Counted from the first letter of the stretch, positions 8,606-17,280 are shown. The stretch is DNA of 64,000 nucleotides from Jiangella muralis (GCF_001270745.1 NZ_KQ434752.1:165125-229124), one strand, 5' to 3'. Notes: generated by a model from the letters alone, not told the origin. Made by a program: numbers and translations.

Positions 8606-8747
8606 AACGTGCGGACCACGGCCAACGTGCGGACCCGGGCGCACGGCCGGCCAGCCAACGAGAAGCCCGGCCCGACCGAGCGGACCAGGAGCCGCACCCC
8701 GTCCTCAGACCCCGGCCGGCCAGAGATCTCCGGCCGGCCCCAGAGCC
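8604..8747. repeat. 18-bp-spaced direct word pairs
   Basis: CCAACGTGCGGACC occurs at 8604-8617 and 8622-8635, offset exactly 18 bases. CCGGCCGGCC occurs at 8712-8721 and 8730-8739, again offset 18. The same 18-base pitch appears at 22.99-23.2 kb and 60.67-60.78 kb with different words. The second pair is also an inverted repeat because the word is palindromic. Confidence 0.55.
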
Positions 8748-8796
8748 GGATACCCGAATCGACGCCGGCCAGCGGCGCGCCGGTCGGTGTGTCAGC

Positions 8797-11700
8797 TCAG
8801 GTGAGCTCCAGGATGAGGTCACCCGCCTCGACCCGCCGGACGGCGCTGACGGCCAGCCGGCGAACGGTGCCCGCCTGGCCCGCGGTGATGGCCGCCTCCA
8901 TCTTCATCGCCTCGATGGTGGCGACGGTGCCGCCGGCCTCGACGACGTCGCCCACGGCGACCGTGAGGGTGACGACACCGGCGAAGGGCGCCGCGACGTG
9001 GCGCGGGTTCGCCGGGTCGGCCTTCTCGGCCGGGGTGTGGTCCGAGACGATCGACCGGTCCCGGATCTGCAGCGGGCGGAGCTGGCCGTTGAGCGTGGCC
9101 ATGACGGTCCGCACGCCGCGCTCGTCGGCCTCGCCGATGGCCTGCAGCTCGATCAGCAGCCGCACCCCGGGCTCGAGGTCGACGGGGTACTCCTGGTTGG
9201 CGCGCAGGCCGTAGAAGAACTCGCGGGTCGCCAGCACGCTGGTGTCGCCGTAGGCGTCGCGGTGCGCCTGGTGCTCGCGCGCCGGGACGGGGAACAGCAG
9301 CCGGTTCAGGGTGTCGCGCCGGTCGCCGGCCAGCCCGGCGCGGTCGTCGTCGGACAGCTCGGCGGAGACCGGGGTGTACGGGCGGCCGGCCAGCGCCTTG
9401 GTGCGGAACGGCTCGGGCCAGCCGCCGGGCGGGTCGCCGAGCTCGCCGTGCAGGAACCGGATGACGGAGTCGGGGATGTCGTACGCGTCGGGCGACGCGG
9501 CGAAGTCCTCGGGCGACACGCCCGCGCCGACCAGGTGCAGCGCGAGGTCGCCGACCACCTTCGACGACGGCGTCACCTTGACCAGGCGGCCGAGCATGCG
9601 GTCGGCGGCGGCGTACATGCCCTCGATCGCCTCGAACCGGTCGCCCAGGCCGAGGGCGACTGCCTGCGTGCGCAGGTTGGACAGCTGCCCGCCGGGGATC
9701 TCGTGGAGGTAGACGCGGCCCGTGGGCGCGCCCAGGCCGGACTCGAACGGGGCGTACAGCGCGCGGACGCCCTGCCAGTACGGTTCGAGGTCGCTGACGG
9801 CGCGCAGGTCCAGCTCCGTCGGGCGGTCGGAGGCCTCGGTCGCGGCGACGATCGCCGACAGCGAGGGCTGCGACGTCGTGCCGGCCATGGACGCGACGGC
9901 GCCGTCGACGGCGTCGACCCCGGCCTCGGCGGCGGCGAGGTACGTGGCCAGCTGCCCGCCGGCGGTGTCGTGGGTGTGCAGGTGGACCGGCAGCTCGAAC
10001 TCGCGGCGCAGGGCCGTCACCAGCCGGGCGGCGGCGGGCGGGCGGAGCAGCCCGGCCATGTCCTTGATCGCCAGCACGTGCGCCCCGGCGGCGACGATCT
10101 GCTCGGCCAGGCGCAGGTAGTAGTCGAGCGTGTACTGCGTCTCGCCGGGGTCGCTGAGGTCGGCCGTGTAACACATCGCGACCTCGGCGACCGCCGTCCC
10201 GGTCTCGCGGACCGCGTCGATGGCCGGGCGCATCGGCTCGACGTTGTTCAGCGCGTCGAAGATCCGGAAGATGTCCACCCCGGTGGCGGCGGCCTCCTGC
10301 ACGAACGCCGTCGTGACGTCGACCGGGTACGGCGTGTAGCCGACGGTGTTGCGGCCGCGCAGCAGCATCTGCAGGCAGATGTTCGGCACCGCCCGGCGCA
10401 GCGCCGCCAGCCGCTCCCACGGGTCCTCGGCCAGGAACCGCAGCGCGACGTCGTAGGTGGCGCCGCCCCAGCACTCCAGCGAGAGCAGCTTCGGCACGGT
10501 GTGTGCGACCACGGGCGCCGCCGCGACCAGGTCCTTCGTCCGGACCCGGGTGGCCAGCAGCGACTGGTGCGCGTCGCGGAACGTGGTGTCGGTGACCTGC
10601 AGCGACGGCGACGAGCGCAGCCAGGCGGCGAACCCGTCCGGGCCCAGCTGGTCCAGCCGCTGCTTGGAGCCGTCCGGCGGCGGGCCGCTCGGGACCGCGG
10701 GCAGCTTGGCGGCGGGCTCGGCGATGAGCGGCGGCTCGCCGTGCGGCCGGTTCACGGTGACGTCGGCGAGGTAGCTGAGCAGCCGGGTGCCGCGGTCGGC
10801 CGACACCCGGCCGGCCAGCAGGTGCGGATGCTCGTCGATGAACGACGTCGTCACCCCGCCGGCGCGGAAGTCGGGATCGTCGAGCACGGCCTGCAGGAAC
10901 GGGATGTTGGTGCGGACGCCGCGGATGCGGAACTCGGCCAGCGCCCGGCGCGCGCGGGCCACGGCGGCGTCGAAGTCGCGGCCGCGGCAGGTCAGCTTCA
11001 CCAGCATCGAGTCGAAGTGCGGGCTGATCTCGCTGCCGGCGTGGGTGGTGCCGCCGTCGAGCCGGATGCCCGAGCCGCCCGGCGAGCGGTACGCGCTGAT
11101 GGTGCCGGTGTCGGGCTGGAACCCGTCGGAGGGGTCCTCGGTGGTGATGCGGCACTGCAGCGCCGCGCCCCGCACGGTGATGGTGTCCTGCGCGAGGCCG
11201 AGGTCGGCCAGCCGCTCCCCCGCGGCGATACGGAACTGGGCCTGCACCAGGTCGACGTCGGTGACCTCCTCGGTCACCGTGTGCTCGACCTGGATGCGCG
11301 GATTCATCTCGATGAACACGTGCCGGCCCGCGGGATCGAGCAGGAACTCCACCGTCCCGGCGTTGCGGTAGCCGATGTGCCGGGCGAACCGGACGGCGTC
11401 GGCGCAGATCTGGTCCCGCACGGCGGGGTCGAGGTTCGGCGCCGGCGCCAGCTCGACCACCTTCTGGTGCCGCCGCTGCACCGAGCAGTCGCGCTCGAAC
11501 AGGTGGATGACGTCGCCCTGCCCGTCGGCGAGGATCTGCACCTCGATGTGCCGCGGGCTCACCACGGCCTGCTCGAGGAAGAGGGTGCGGTCGCCGAACG
11601 CCGCCGCGGCCTCGCGGGCCGCGGTGTCCAGCGCCTCGGGCAGCTGCGCGGCGTCGCCCACCTGGCGCATGCCCCGGCCACCGCCGCCGGCGACCGCCTT

Positions 11701-12171
11701 GACGAACAGCGGGAACCCGATCTCCTGCGCGGCCGCCAGCAGCTCGTCGCGGTCCGGCGACGGCGCCGACGAGCGCAGGACCGGGACGCCCGCCTCGCGG
11801 GCCGCCGCCACCGCGTGCGCCTTGTTCCCCGTCAGCCGGAGCAGTTCGGCGGGCGGGCCGATGAACGTGATGCCCGCGTCGGCGCACGCCTGCGCCAGGC
11901 CGGCGTTCTCGGAGAGGAACCCGTAGCCCGGGTACACCGCGTCGGCACCGGACTCCGTCGCCGCCCGCACGATCTCGCTCACCGACAGGTACGCCCGCAC
12001 CGGGTGACCCGGCTCGCCGATCTCGTACGCTTCGTCGGCCTTCAGCCGGTGCAGCGAGTTGCGGTCCTCGTGCGGGAACACCGCGACGGTGCGCACGCCC
12101 AGCTCGTACGCGGCACGGAACGCACGGATCGCGATCTCGCCGCGATTGGCGACGAGTACCTTCCGGATCAT
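8797..12171 (-). CDS. pyc: Pyruvate carboxylase
   Basis: 1124 residues, the single-chain biotin enzyme that carboxylates pyruvate to oxaloacetate using ATP and bicarbonate, an anaplerotic supply for the TCA cycle. Order: biotin carboxylase domain (IRKVLVANRGEIA start, ATP-grasp loop AVAGGGGRGM near 170, EMNPRIQVEHTVTE near 290); carboxyltransferase TIM barrel (DTTFRDAHQSLLATR near 540, metal-binding HLHTHDTAGG near 740); allosteric/conserved region; biotinyl domain with the IEAMKMEA lysine near 1095. The single-chain order separates it from two-subunit acyl-CoA carboxylases. ATG 12171 follows GAAGGGG; the frame opens slightly further upstream. Monocistronic, next to a repeat-rich gap. Confidence 0.97.
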   Translation of the reverse strand: MIRKVLVANRGEIAIRAFRAAYELGVRTVAVFPHEDRNSLHRLKADEAYEIGEPGHPVRAYLSVSEIVRAATESGADAVYPGYGFLSENAGLAQACADAGITFIGPPAELLRLTGNKAHAVAAAREAGVPVLRSSAPSPDRDELLAAAQEIGFPLFVKAVAGGGGRGMRQVGDAAQLPEALDTAAREAAAAFGDRTLFLEQAVVSPRHIEVQILADGQGDVIHLFERDCSVQRRHQKVVELAPAPNLDPAVRDQICADAVRFARHIGYRNAGTVEFLLDPAGRHVFIEMNPRIQVEHTVTEEVTDVDLVQAQFRIAAGERLADLGLAQDTITVRGAALQCRITTEDPSDGFQPDTGTISAYRSPGGSGIRLDGGTTHAGSEISPHFDSMLVKLTCRGRDFDAAVARARRALAEFRIRGVRTNIPFLQAVLDDPDFRAGGVTTSFIDEHPHLLAGRVSADRGTRLLSYLADVTVNRPHGEPPLIAEPAAKLPAVPSGPPPDGSKQRLDQLGPDGFAAWLRSSPSLQVTDTTFRDAHQSLLATRVRTKDLVAAAPVVAHTVPKLLSLECWGGATYDVALRFLAEDPWERLAALRRAVPNICLQMLLRGRNTVGYTPYPVDVTTAFVQEAAATGVDIFRIFDALNNVEPMRPAIDAVRETGTAVAEVAMCYTADLSDPGETQYTLDYYLRLAEQIVAAGAHVLAIKDMAGLLRPPAAARLVTALRREFELPVHLHTHDTAGGQLATYLAAAEAGVDAVDGAVASMAGTTSQPSLSAIVAATEASDRPTELDLRAVSDLEPYWQGVRALYAPFESGLGAPTGRVYLHEIPGGQLSNLRTQAVALGLGDRFEAIEGMYAAADRMLGRLVKVTPSSKVVGDLALHLVGAGVSPEDFAASPDAYDIPDSVIRFLHGELGDPPGGWPEPFRTKALAGRPYTPVSAELSDDDRAGLAGDRRDTLNRLLFPVPAREHQAHRDAYGDTSVLATREFFYGLRANQEYPVDLEPGVRLLIELQAIGEADERGVRTVMATLNGQLRPLQIRDRSIVSDHTPAEKADPANPRHVAAPFAGVVTLTVAVGDVVEAGGTVATIEAMKMEAAITAGQAGTVRRLAVSAVRRVEAGDLILELT

Positions 12172-12319
12172 GCCCACCCCTTCTCGGTCGGTTGGCCGCA
12201 CTGTACCGAGCCGGACGAGCAGCCGGATGAGGCGTCCGCGGCGCAGGCGGATGCCGCCGAGGCTCCCTGAGGGGCGGCCGCGTGGGGTCCTCAGACCCGC
12301 GGCGCCGGTGCGGCGCGGC

Positions 12320-12877
12320 TCAGACGGCGGCGGCGCGCTGCCGCTCGCGGTACGCCGCGACGTGCAGGCGGTTGCCGCAGGTGCGGCTGTCGCAGTAGCG
12401 CTTCGAGCGGTTGCGCGAGAGGTCGACCAGGACGCGTCCGCAGTCGGGCGCCGAGCAGACCTGCAGCCGCTCCTGCTCGCCCGCGACCACGACGAACGAC
12501 AGCGCCATGCCCGCGTCGATGAGCAGGTGCTCGGCCGGCGCCGCGCCGGGGGCGAAGTAGTGGGTGTGCCAGTCGTAGCCGTCGTGGTTCGTCAGCCGCG
12601 GGCATACGCGCGAGCCCTCGAGCATCCCGTTCACCAGCTCGGCGGCCTCGGCGGTGTCGTCGGCCTCGAAGATCGAACGCAGCTGTGACCGCAGCGCGCG
12701 GACGGCGCGCAGGTCGGTCTCGGTGATGGTGGGCAGCTCGCTGATCTTGTACAGATCGATGAACGACCGCAGCGAGCCGACGTCGGGCAGCCCTTCGCTG
12801 CCGCCCGCGGCGGGGTCGGAGTTCACCAGATCGACGACAACCTCGAGCGAGTGTTCGACGTCGTGGCTGAAGGTCAC
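12320..12877 (-). CDS. ABATE/CGNR zinc-finger protein
   Basis: 185 residues. The N-terminal ABATE domain (VVVDLVNSDPAA opening, helical middle) is followed by a C-terminal CGNR zinc finger: CSAPDCGRVLVDLSRNRSKR then YCDSRTCGNRLHVAAYR, with four Cys as zinc ligands. These proteins are thought to be stress-responsive DNA-binding regulators; targets are unknown. Start is GTG 12877. Confidence 0.9.
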   Translation of the reverse strand: MTFSHDVEHSLEVVVDLVNSDPAAGGSEGLPDVGSLRSFIDLYKISELPTITETDLRAVRALRSQLRSIFEADDTAEAAELVNGMLEGSRVCPRLTNHDGYDWHTHYFAPGAAPAEHLLIDAGMALSFVVVAGEQERLQVCSAPDCGRVLVDLSRNRSKRYCDSRTCGNRLHVAAYRERQRAAAV

Positions 12878-12972
12878 GTGCCTGCCCTTACCTCGGATAC
12901 CGGGGTCTCAAGTGGTGACGACCGTAATCCACCGTTGCGCGGGGCACAACAGGCGAGCGACACGTGGAGCGG

Positions 12973-13392
12973 TCAGGTACGGTCCAGCAGGGAGTCCAGG
13001 ACGGCGTCGATGCTGAGCAGCCGTCCCTCGATCCCCGTCGGCACCAGTGCCCACGTCTGGACCAGGAAGTCCTCGACCGCCGTCGCCGGCGCCTCCAGCA
13101 CCGCGTCGCCGTCGGGTGAGCGCAGCCGCAGCCGCACCGTCGGCGTGCCGTGCGGGTCCATGGCGGGCCAGACGTTGATGTCGCCCCGCCCGCTCGGCTC
13201 GTCGAGCCCGGCGCTGAGCAGATCGCGGGCGAACACCCACGGCACCGGCTCGCGTGCCGTCGTGTCGAACACCGCTGTGACCGCCAGCGGGTCGGTGGCG
13301 CAGTAGCGCAACTCCGCCTGGATGTACCGCTCGCCGTCGCCTTCGTCGAGCAGGCGCAGGGCCAGGGGGTACGAGATGGTCGACGCGCTCAT
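12973..13392 (-). CDS. SsgA-family sporulation/cell-division regulator
   Basis: 139 residues, the usual length for the SsgA/SsgB family, with the recognisable RLLDEGDGERYIQAELRYCA to DPLAVTAVFD opening and the VPWVFARDLLSAGL motif. Family members help place FtsZ rings and control septation and sporulation in filamentous actinobacteria, so this gene is the best clue to a mycelial lifestyle. ATG 13392 is chosen as the family start although the frame is open to 13428. It could be an SsgB-like core member or a paralogue; I cannot separate them. Confidence 0.9.
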   Translation of the reverse strand: MSASTISYPLALRLLDEGDGERYIQAELRYCATDPLAVTAVFDTTAREPVPWVFARDLLSAGLDEPSGRGDINVWPAMDPHGTPTVRLRLRSPDGDAVLEAPATAVEDFLVQTWALVPTGIEGRLLSIDAVLDSLLDRT

Positions 13393-13490
13393 GGCCAGTA
13401 GTGTCAGCCCATTCCGGACATCGCGCAACGCGAAACTCGGGCGTCGTTTCCGTCGCGGCCCGGGGGTGCGGTATGGTTCTGGTCGCGCCC

Positions 13491-13565
13491 GGGCGATTAG
13501 CTCAGCGGGAGAGCGCTTCGTTCACACCGAAGAGGTCACTGGTTCGATCCCAGTATCGCCCACCA
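13491..13565 (+). tRNA. tRNA-Val (anticodon CAC)
   Basis: Full cloverleaf: acceptor GGGCGAT pairs with ATCGCCC (13555-13561), D arm GCTCAGCGGGAGAGC, anticodon stem CTTCG/CGAAG with loop TTCACAC giving CAC, T arm ACTGG-TTCGATC-CCAGT, discriminator A, and an encoded CCA. It decodes GTG. Its body is nearly identical to the Val(GAC) tRNA at 17173 apart from the anticodon arm. A terminator follows 20 bases downstream. Confidence 0.97.
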
Positions 13566-13584
13566 CGTATCGCCGCAGCTCAGG

Positions 13585-13605
13585 AGCCCTCTTCGGAGGG
13601 CTTTC
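13585..13605 (+). terminator. Rho-independent terminator after tRNA-Val
   Basis: Stem AGCCCTC (13585-13591), tetraloop TTCG, stem GAGGGCT (13596-13602), then a short T run. It closes the tRNA-Val transcript. Confidence 0.85.
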
Positions 13606-13679
13606 GTCGTTGTCGGGCTAGTAGGCGCTGGGCTGGCGCGTGGCACTCGGGCGCACCGCTGCTGCGGGAGAATGCGGTG

Positions 13680-14717
13680 ATGGGGACCGATCGAGGACCT
13701 GACGGACGCGAACTGGCGCGGGCCTACTATGAGCAGCTCGTGTGGCCGTTGCTCGCGTCACGGTGGCCCGCCTTCCCGCATGCGGCGGGCCGGCTCGGCC
13801 AGGGTTCAGACGTCCTCGGCCTCGACGATGAGACCTCGCGCGACCATGACTGGGGCCTGCGGCTGAGTCTCTTCGTCGACGCGGCGATGACCGACGAGGT
13901 CCGATCCTTCCTCGACGGAGCGCTTCCCGACACCTTCCTGGGCCTGCCGACGCGTTTCGCGTTCACGGGCCAGTCGCGCGAGGTACATCACATCGAGGTC
14001 GACTCCGTTTCAGGCTTCACGACAGCACGGCTCGGATTCGACCCGGGACAGGGGATGAACGACACCGACTGGCTGTCGCTGACCGGCCAGGCTGTGCTCG
14101 AGGTGACCGGCGGACCGGTGTTCGCCGACACGACCGGCGAGATCGGCGCCGTCCACCGCCTGCTGGAGTGGTATCCCGACGATCTCTGGCGATACGTCGT
14201 CGCGTGCGACTGGCTCCGTGTCGAGCAGGAGTTGCCGCTGATGAGTCGCGCCGGAGAACGCGGCGACGACCTCGGATCGCGGGTGATCGCAGCGCGCCTC
14301 GTCGATGTGCTCGTCCACCTCGCGTTCCTCCTCGAGCGGCGATGGGCGCCGTACTCGAAGTGGCGTGGAACGCTCTTCGGCGAGCTGAAGAGTGCGGCCG
14401 GCGTGCAGCCACGGTTGACGGCCGTGCTGGAGGCATCGGACTGGCGGGCGCGTCAAGGTGCCCTGCGCGAGGTCCTCGACCGGCTGCTCGAAGCGCAACG
14501 TGCCGCTGGACTACCCGCGCCGGGGCCCGCAACCGTCCCGTTCTGGGATCGTCCCTACCTGATGCCGAACGAGAACGTCGCCGCATCGTTGTTGGACGGT
14601 GTCGCCAGTCCAGCGGTCCGCGCGCTGCCGCGTGGTCGAGGGAGCGTCGAGCAGCGGACGGACAACGTGGCGATCCTCGCTGACCCCGTCGCCCGGCGAT
14701 GCCTTGCAACCTGCTGA
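13680..14717 (+). CDS. DUF4037 domain protein (nucleotidyltransferase-like fold)
   Basis: 345 residues. The N-terminal part holds GRLGQGSDVLGLDDETSRDHDWGLRL, matching the DUF4037 family whose G-S-D...D-H-D-W pattern resembles a nucleotidyltransferase active site. The middle WYPDDLWRYVVACDWLRVEQE and the C-terminal WDRPYLM are also family-like. Function unknown; antibiotic nucleotidylyltransferase-like activity is possible. ATG 13680 or GTG 13677 could start, with GGGAG at 13666-13670. It follows the tRNA-Val terminator. Codon use is slightly less GC-rich than neighbours, a weak hint of transfer next to a tRNA gene. Confidence 0.8.
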   Translation: MGTDRGPDGRELARAYYEQLVWPLLASRWPAFPHAAGRLGQGSDVLGLDDETSRDHDWGLRLSLFVDAAMTDEVRSFLDGALPDTFLGLPTRFAFTGQSREVHHIEVDSVSGFTTARLGFDPGQGMNDTDWLSLTGQAVLEVTGGPVFADTTGEIGAVHRLLEWYPDDLWRYVVACDWLRVEQELPLMSRAGERGDDLGSRVIAARLVDVLVHLAFLLERRWAPYSKWRGTLFGELKSAAGVQPRLTAVLEASDWRARQGALREVLDRLLEAQRAAGLPAPGPATVPFWDRPYLMPNENVAASLLDGVASPAVRALPRGRGSVEQRTDNVAILADPVARRCLATC

Positions 14718-14721
14718 CTGT

Positions 14722-14966
14722 TCAGCCGGTGAACGACTCGGGACCGAAGCGGCCCACGGCGACGAAGGCGGCCAGCGCGAGGTAGACCAGGTCCCCGATG
14801 ATCGTTACCCTTTCGCCCCGGCGCAGCCGCATGGTCACCGCACCATGACCCACCGGGCGGCCGTCCCCGTCGCGGCCATCTTCTCCCGGGGCACGACCAT
14901 CTTGGCGCTGCTGACCACGCACACGACGGCCAGCACCCCGGCGGAGATCCACAACGCGACGTTCAA
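14722..14966 (-). pseudogene. DoxX-like membrane protein gene with internal out-of-frame deletion
   Basis: A TTG at 14966, 5 bases after an AGGGAGTGG ribosome site, opens 43 codons reading LNVALWISAGVLAVVCVVSSAKMVVPREK, the first helix and K-x-x-x-P-x-EK motif of DoxX-like proteins. This stops at 14835. A second frame, 14722-14832, reads LRRGERVTIIGDLVYLALAAFVAVGRFGPESF, the last helix and RFGP ending of the same family. The central two helices (about 50 residues) are missing and the junction changes frame. A normal relative is about 120 residues. The reading as a pseudogene rests on recognising both ends of one family in order. Confidence 0.75.
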
Positions 14967-15061
14967 GGTCCACTCCCTGGTCGAGGCGGTCAGACCCTCG
15001 ACGAGACAGCTCCCGGGTTTGTGACCTCGCCGAGCGTTGGGGAGTGGAGCAGGTCACGGGC

Positions 15062-15898
15062 TCACGGCTCCGGGTCGGCACCCGCCCGCGAGGCGAACGT
15101 CGCCGCCGCCCGAGCCGTGACGGGGCCGGGGGCGGGCAGCTCGCGCCGCCGCCCGTCGTCCCAGACGACGGCCGACACGGCCTGCACGTCGCGCGTCGTC
15201 GACGTGAGGAAGATCTCGTCGGCGGTGTCGAGGACGCCGAGGTCGAGGTCGGCCTCGGCTGCGTCGCACCACTCGATGACGAGGTCGCGGGTGACACCGG
15301 CGAGGCACCCCGTCGCGGTCGACGGCGTCAGCAACCGGCCGCCGACGACGACGAACACGTTGCTGCCGGTGCCCTCGCAGAGCCGCCCGCGGGTGTCGGC
15401 GCACAGCGCCTCGCTGGCCCCGGCCGCTGCCGCGCGGTCGAGCGCGATGACGTTCTCGGCGTACGACGTGGTCTTCAGCCCGGCCAGCGCGCCGCGCTCG
15501 TTGCGCGGCCACGGCACCACCGCCACCGTCGCGACGTCGGGCTGCGGCGCGGCCGGCGCCAGCGCGACGACGAGCGTCGGGCCGGCGTCCCCACGCTGCG
15601 AGCCGAGCGGCCCGAAACCGCCGGTGTAGGTGATGCGCAGCCGGTGGACGGCGTCGCCGGTGGCCTGCGCCGCGACCTGCTCGCACGCCTTGGCGACCTC
15701 GACGGGGTCGGGCGCCGGCAGCCCCAGCCCGGCGGCGGAGCGGCCCAGCCGGGCGAGGTGGCGGCCCAGCGCGAACGACACGCCGCCGACGACCTTCACG
15801 GTCTCGAAGACGCCGTCGCCCACCGTGAGACCGTGATCGAACACGCTGACAGTCGCCTCGGACTCGTTCAGCAGCTCACCGTTCACCCAAGTCAGCAC
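15062..15898 (-). CDS. pabC: Aminodeoxychorismate lyase (class IV aminotransferase)
   Basis: 278 residues of PLP fold-type IV. It shows VFDHGLTVGDGVFETVKV near residue 20, the catalytic Lys in GLKTTSYAENVIA near 145, and EGTGSNVFVV and TSTTRDVQAV blocks. PabC converts 4-amino-4-deoxychorismate to p-aminobenzoate and pyruvate for folate synthesis. The GTG start at 15898 overlaps the end of the pabB-like gene by 7 bases, and this pairing favours PabC over a branched-chain or D-amino-acid aminotransferase. Confidence 0.9.
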   Translation of the reverse strand: MLTWVNGELLNESEATVSVFDHGLTVGDGVFETVKVVGGVSFALGRHLARLGRSAAGLGLPAPDPVEVAKACEQVAAQATGDAVHRLRITYTGGFGPLGSQRGDAGPTLVVALAPAAPQPDVATVAVVPWPRNERGALAGLKTTSYAENVIALDRAAAAGASEALCADTRGRLCEGTGSNVFVVVGGRLLTPSTATGCLAGVTRDLVIEWCDAAEADLDLGVLDTADEIFLTSTTRDVQAVSAVVWDDGRRRELPAPGPVTARAAATFASRAGADPEP

Positions 15899-16932
15899 GA
15901 GGCCAAGCCTACGAGGCGCTCCGCCTTCAGCTCCGTCTCGGCCCACTCCCGGTCCGGGTCGGAGCCCCACGTGATGCCGGCGCCGGTCCCGAACCGCAGC
16001 ACGCCGTCCTGCGCCCAGAACGTCCGGATGCCGACCGCCAGCTCGCCCTCCCCCGTCCCGGCATCGACCCAGCCGACGGCGCCGCAGTACGGGCCGCGCG
16101 GCGTCGGCTCGAGGTCGGCGATCGCCCGCAGCGCCGTCGACTTCGGCGCACCGGACACCGACCCGGGCGGGAACGTCGCGGCGAACAACTCCGCCCACCC
16201 GGCGCCGGGCAGCAGCCGCCCGCTGACCGTCGACACCAGGTGCACCAGGCCGGGGTGCTTCTCGACGCTGAGCAGCTCGTCGACGGCGATGCTGCCGGTG
16301 ACGCAGACGCGGGACAGGTCGTTGCGGACGAGGTCGACGATCATGACGTTCTCGGCGCCGTCCTTGGCGGTGAGGTCGGCGGCGGTCCGTCCGGTTCCCT
16401 TGATCGGCGAGGACGCCACGTGGTCGCCGCGGCGGCGCAGGAACAGCTCCGGGGACGCCGTCACGACCTGCAGGTCCGGCAGCAGGACGGTGCCCGCGAA
16501 CGGGGCGTCGTGCCGGTCGCTCAGGATGTTCGCCAGCGGCAGAAGATCATCCGTCCCGTCCGGCAGCGGCGCCTCGAGCACCCGGCACACGTTGACCTGG
16601 TACACCGTCCCCGCCGCGATGCGTTCCCGCACGTCACGCACGGCGCCGAGGTAGCCGTCGCGGTCCAGCGACGACGTCCAGGCGGCTGCCGCGGGCCCGT
16701 TCCAGCGCCGCCCGGCCGGCGGCAGCGGCGCGTCCTCCCAGTGGTCGAACCGGGCGCAGACGACGTCGCCCTCGAACGTGACGACCACGGCCCACCGCCC
16801 GGCCCCGTCGAGGACCCGCAGATCGGACGACACCTCCGCCAGCCCCGTGGCCAGCTTCCCGCCGAGGTGCGCCAGGGGTCTGAAGGGCCCGTCCACAACA
16901 CGCGACGCTACCGCGTTTGGCGGCGGCGGCAT
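15892..16932 (-). CDS. pabB: Aminodeoxychorismate synthase component I
   Basis: 346 residues of the chorismate-binding family. Motifs: DGYLGAVRDVRERIAAGTVYQVNVCR, SSPIKGTGRT with the PIKGT catalytic signature, ENVMIVDLVRNDLSRVC, and FPPGSVSGAPKSTALRAI near the C-terminus. It aminates chorismate with ammonia from a PabA subunit, which is not in the window. It is shorter than anthranilate synthase TrpE and the N-terminal domain is reduced. Start is uncertain: ATG 16932 has no good ribosome site; a GTG near residue 12 is possible. Coupled to pabC. Confidence 0.9.
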   Translation of the reverse strand: MPPPPNAVASRVVDGPFRPLAHLGGKLATGLAEVSSDLRVLDGAGRWAVVVTFEGDVVCARFDHWEDAPLPPAGRRWNGPAAAAWTSSLDRDGYLGAVRDVRERIAAGTVYQVNVCRVLEAPLPDGTDDLLPLANILSDRHDAPFAGTVLLPDLQVVTASPELFLRRRGDHVASSPIKGTGRTAADLTAKDGAENVMIVDLVRNDLSRVCVTGSIAVDELLSVEKHPGLVHLVSTVSGRLLPGAGWAELFAATFPPGSVSGAPKSTALRAIADLEPTPRGPYCGAVGWVDAGTGEGELAVGIRTFWAQDGVLRFGTGAGITWGSDPDREWAETELKAERLVGLASC

Positions 16933-16987
16933 CGATGGGCTAATGTTTCACCCGCACCGCGGTTCCGGGAAACCGGCCCGATGCAGT

Positions 16988-17060
16988 GCGGACGTAGCGC
17001 AGTTGGTAGCGCATCACCTTGCCAAGGTGAGGGTCGCGGGTTCGAGTCCCGTCGTCCGCT
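16988..17060 (+). tRNA. tRNA-Gly (anticodon GCC)
   Basis: 73 bases: acceptor GCGGACG pairs with CGTCCGC (17053-17059), discriminator T, anticodon loop TTGCCAA giving GCC, T arm GCGGG-TTCGAGT-CCCGT. CCA is not encoded. First of three clustered tRNAs. Confidence 0.97.
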
Positions 17061-17087
17061 CGGAGCGGGGCTTATGGCCCTCATCAC

Positions 17088-17158
17088 GGTGGAGTGGCCG
17101 AGAGGCGAGGCAACGGCCTGCAAAGCCGTCTACACGGGTTCAAATCCCGTCTCCACCT
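17088..17158 (+). tRNA. tRNA-Cys (anticodon GCA)
   Basis: 71 bases: acceptor GGTGGAG pairs with CTCCACC (17151-17157), discriminator T as expected for Cys, anticodon loop CTGCAAA giving GCA, T loop TTCAAAT. CCA is not encoded. It lies 27 bases after tRNA-Gly. Confidence 0.97.
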
Positions 17159-17172
17159 CGGTAGGAAATCCC

Positions 17173-17247
17173 GGGCGATTAGCTCAGCGGGAGAGCGCTT
17201 CCCTGACACGGAAGAGGTCACTGGTTCAATCCCAGTATCGCCCACCA
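17173..17247 (+). tRNA. tRNA-Val (anticodon GAC)
   Basis: 75 bases with encoded CCA: acceptor GGGCGAT pairs with ATCGCCC, anticodon stem CTTCC/GGAAG, loop CTGACAC giving GAC, T loop TTCAATC. Nearly the same sequence as the Val(CAC) tRNA at 13491, pointing to a duplication. It lies 14 bases after tRNA-Cys, so the three are probably one transcript ending at 17280. Confidence 0.97.
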
Positions 17248-17256
17248 CACCAGCGC

Positions 17257-17280
17257 AAGAGGCCCGCTCGCGGGCCTCTT
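17257..17280. terminator. Strong hairpin ending the tRNA cluster, bidirectional
   Basis: A perfect 10-bp stem AAGAGGCCCG / CGGGCCTCTT with loop CTCG. It ends the tRNA-Gly-Cys-Val transcript and, with A residues on one side and T on the other, can also serve the convergent gene ending at 17299. Confidence 0.88.

Larger units (their letters stand above)
8224..8796. other. 573-base gene-free interval rich in repeats
   Basis: No open frame here has convincing coding character. The interval holds nested dyads at 8334-8419 (for example GATCACTGT at 8338-8346 against ACAGTGATC at 8379-8387), a ~139-bp palindromic element at 8467-8605 that recurs elsewhere in the window, and two 18-bp-spaced word pairs (8604-8635 and 8712-8739). 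It lies downstream of the 7840 gene and downstream of the convergent pyruvate carboxylase gene. Confidence 0.7.

Noticed and set aside
8998-12270. A 1090-codon open frame on the plus strand and another on the minus strand across 8.8-12.2 kb
   Set aside because: They are shadows of the pyruvate carboxylase gene; G+C-rich sequence keeps other frames open. Products are Arg/Ala/Gly-rich with no motifs.
13491-17247. Genomic island bounded by the two similar tRNA-Val genes
   Set aside because: No integrase, no att-like duplication beyond the tRNAs themselves, and core pabBC genes lie between.
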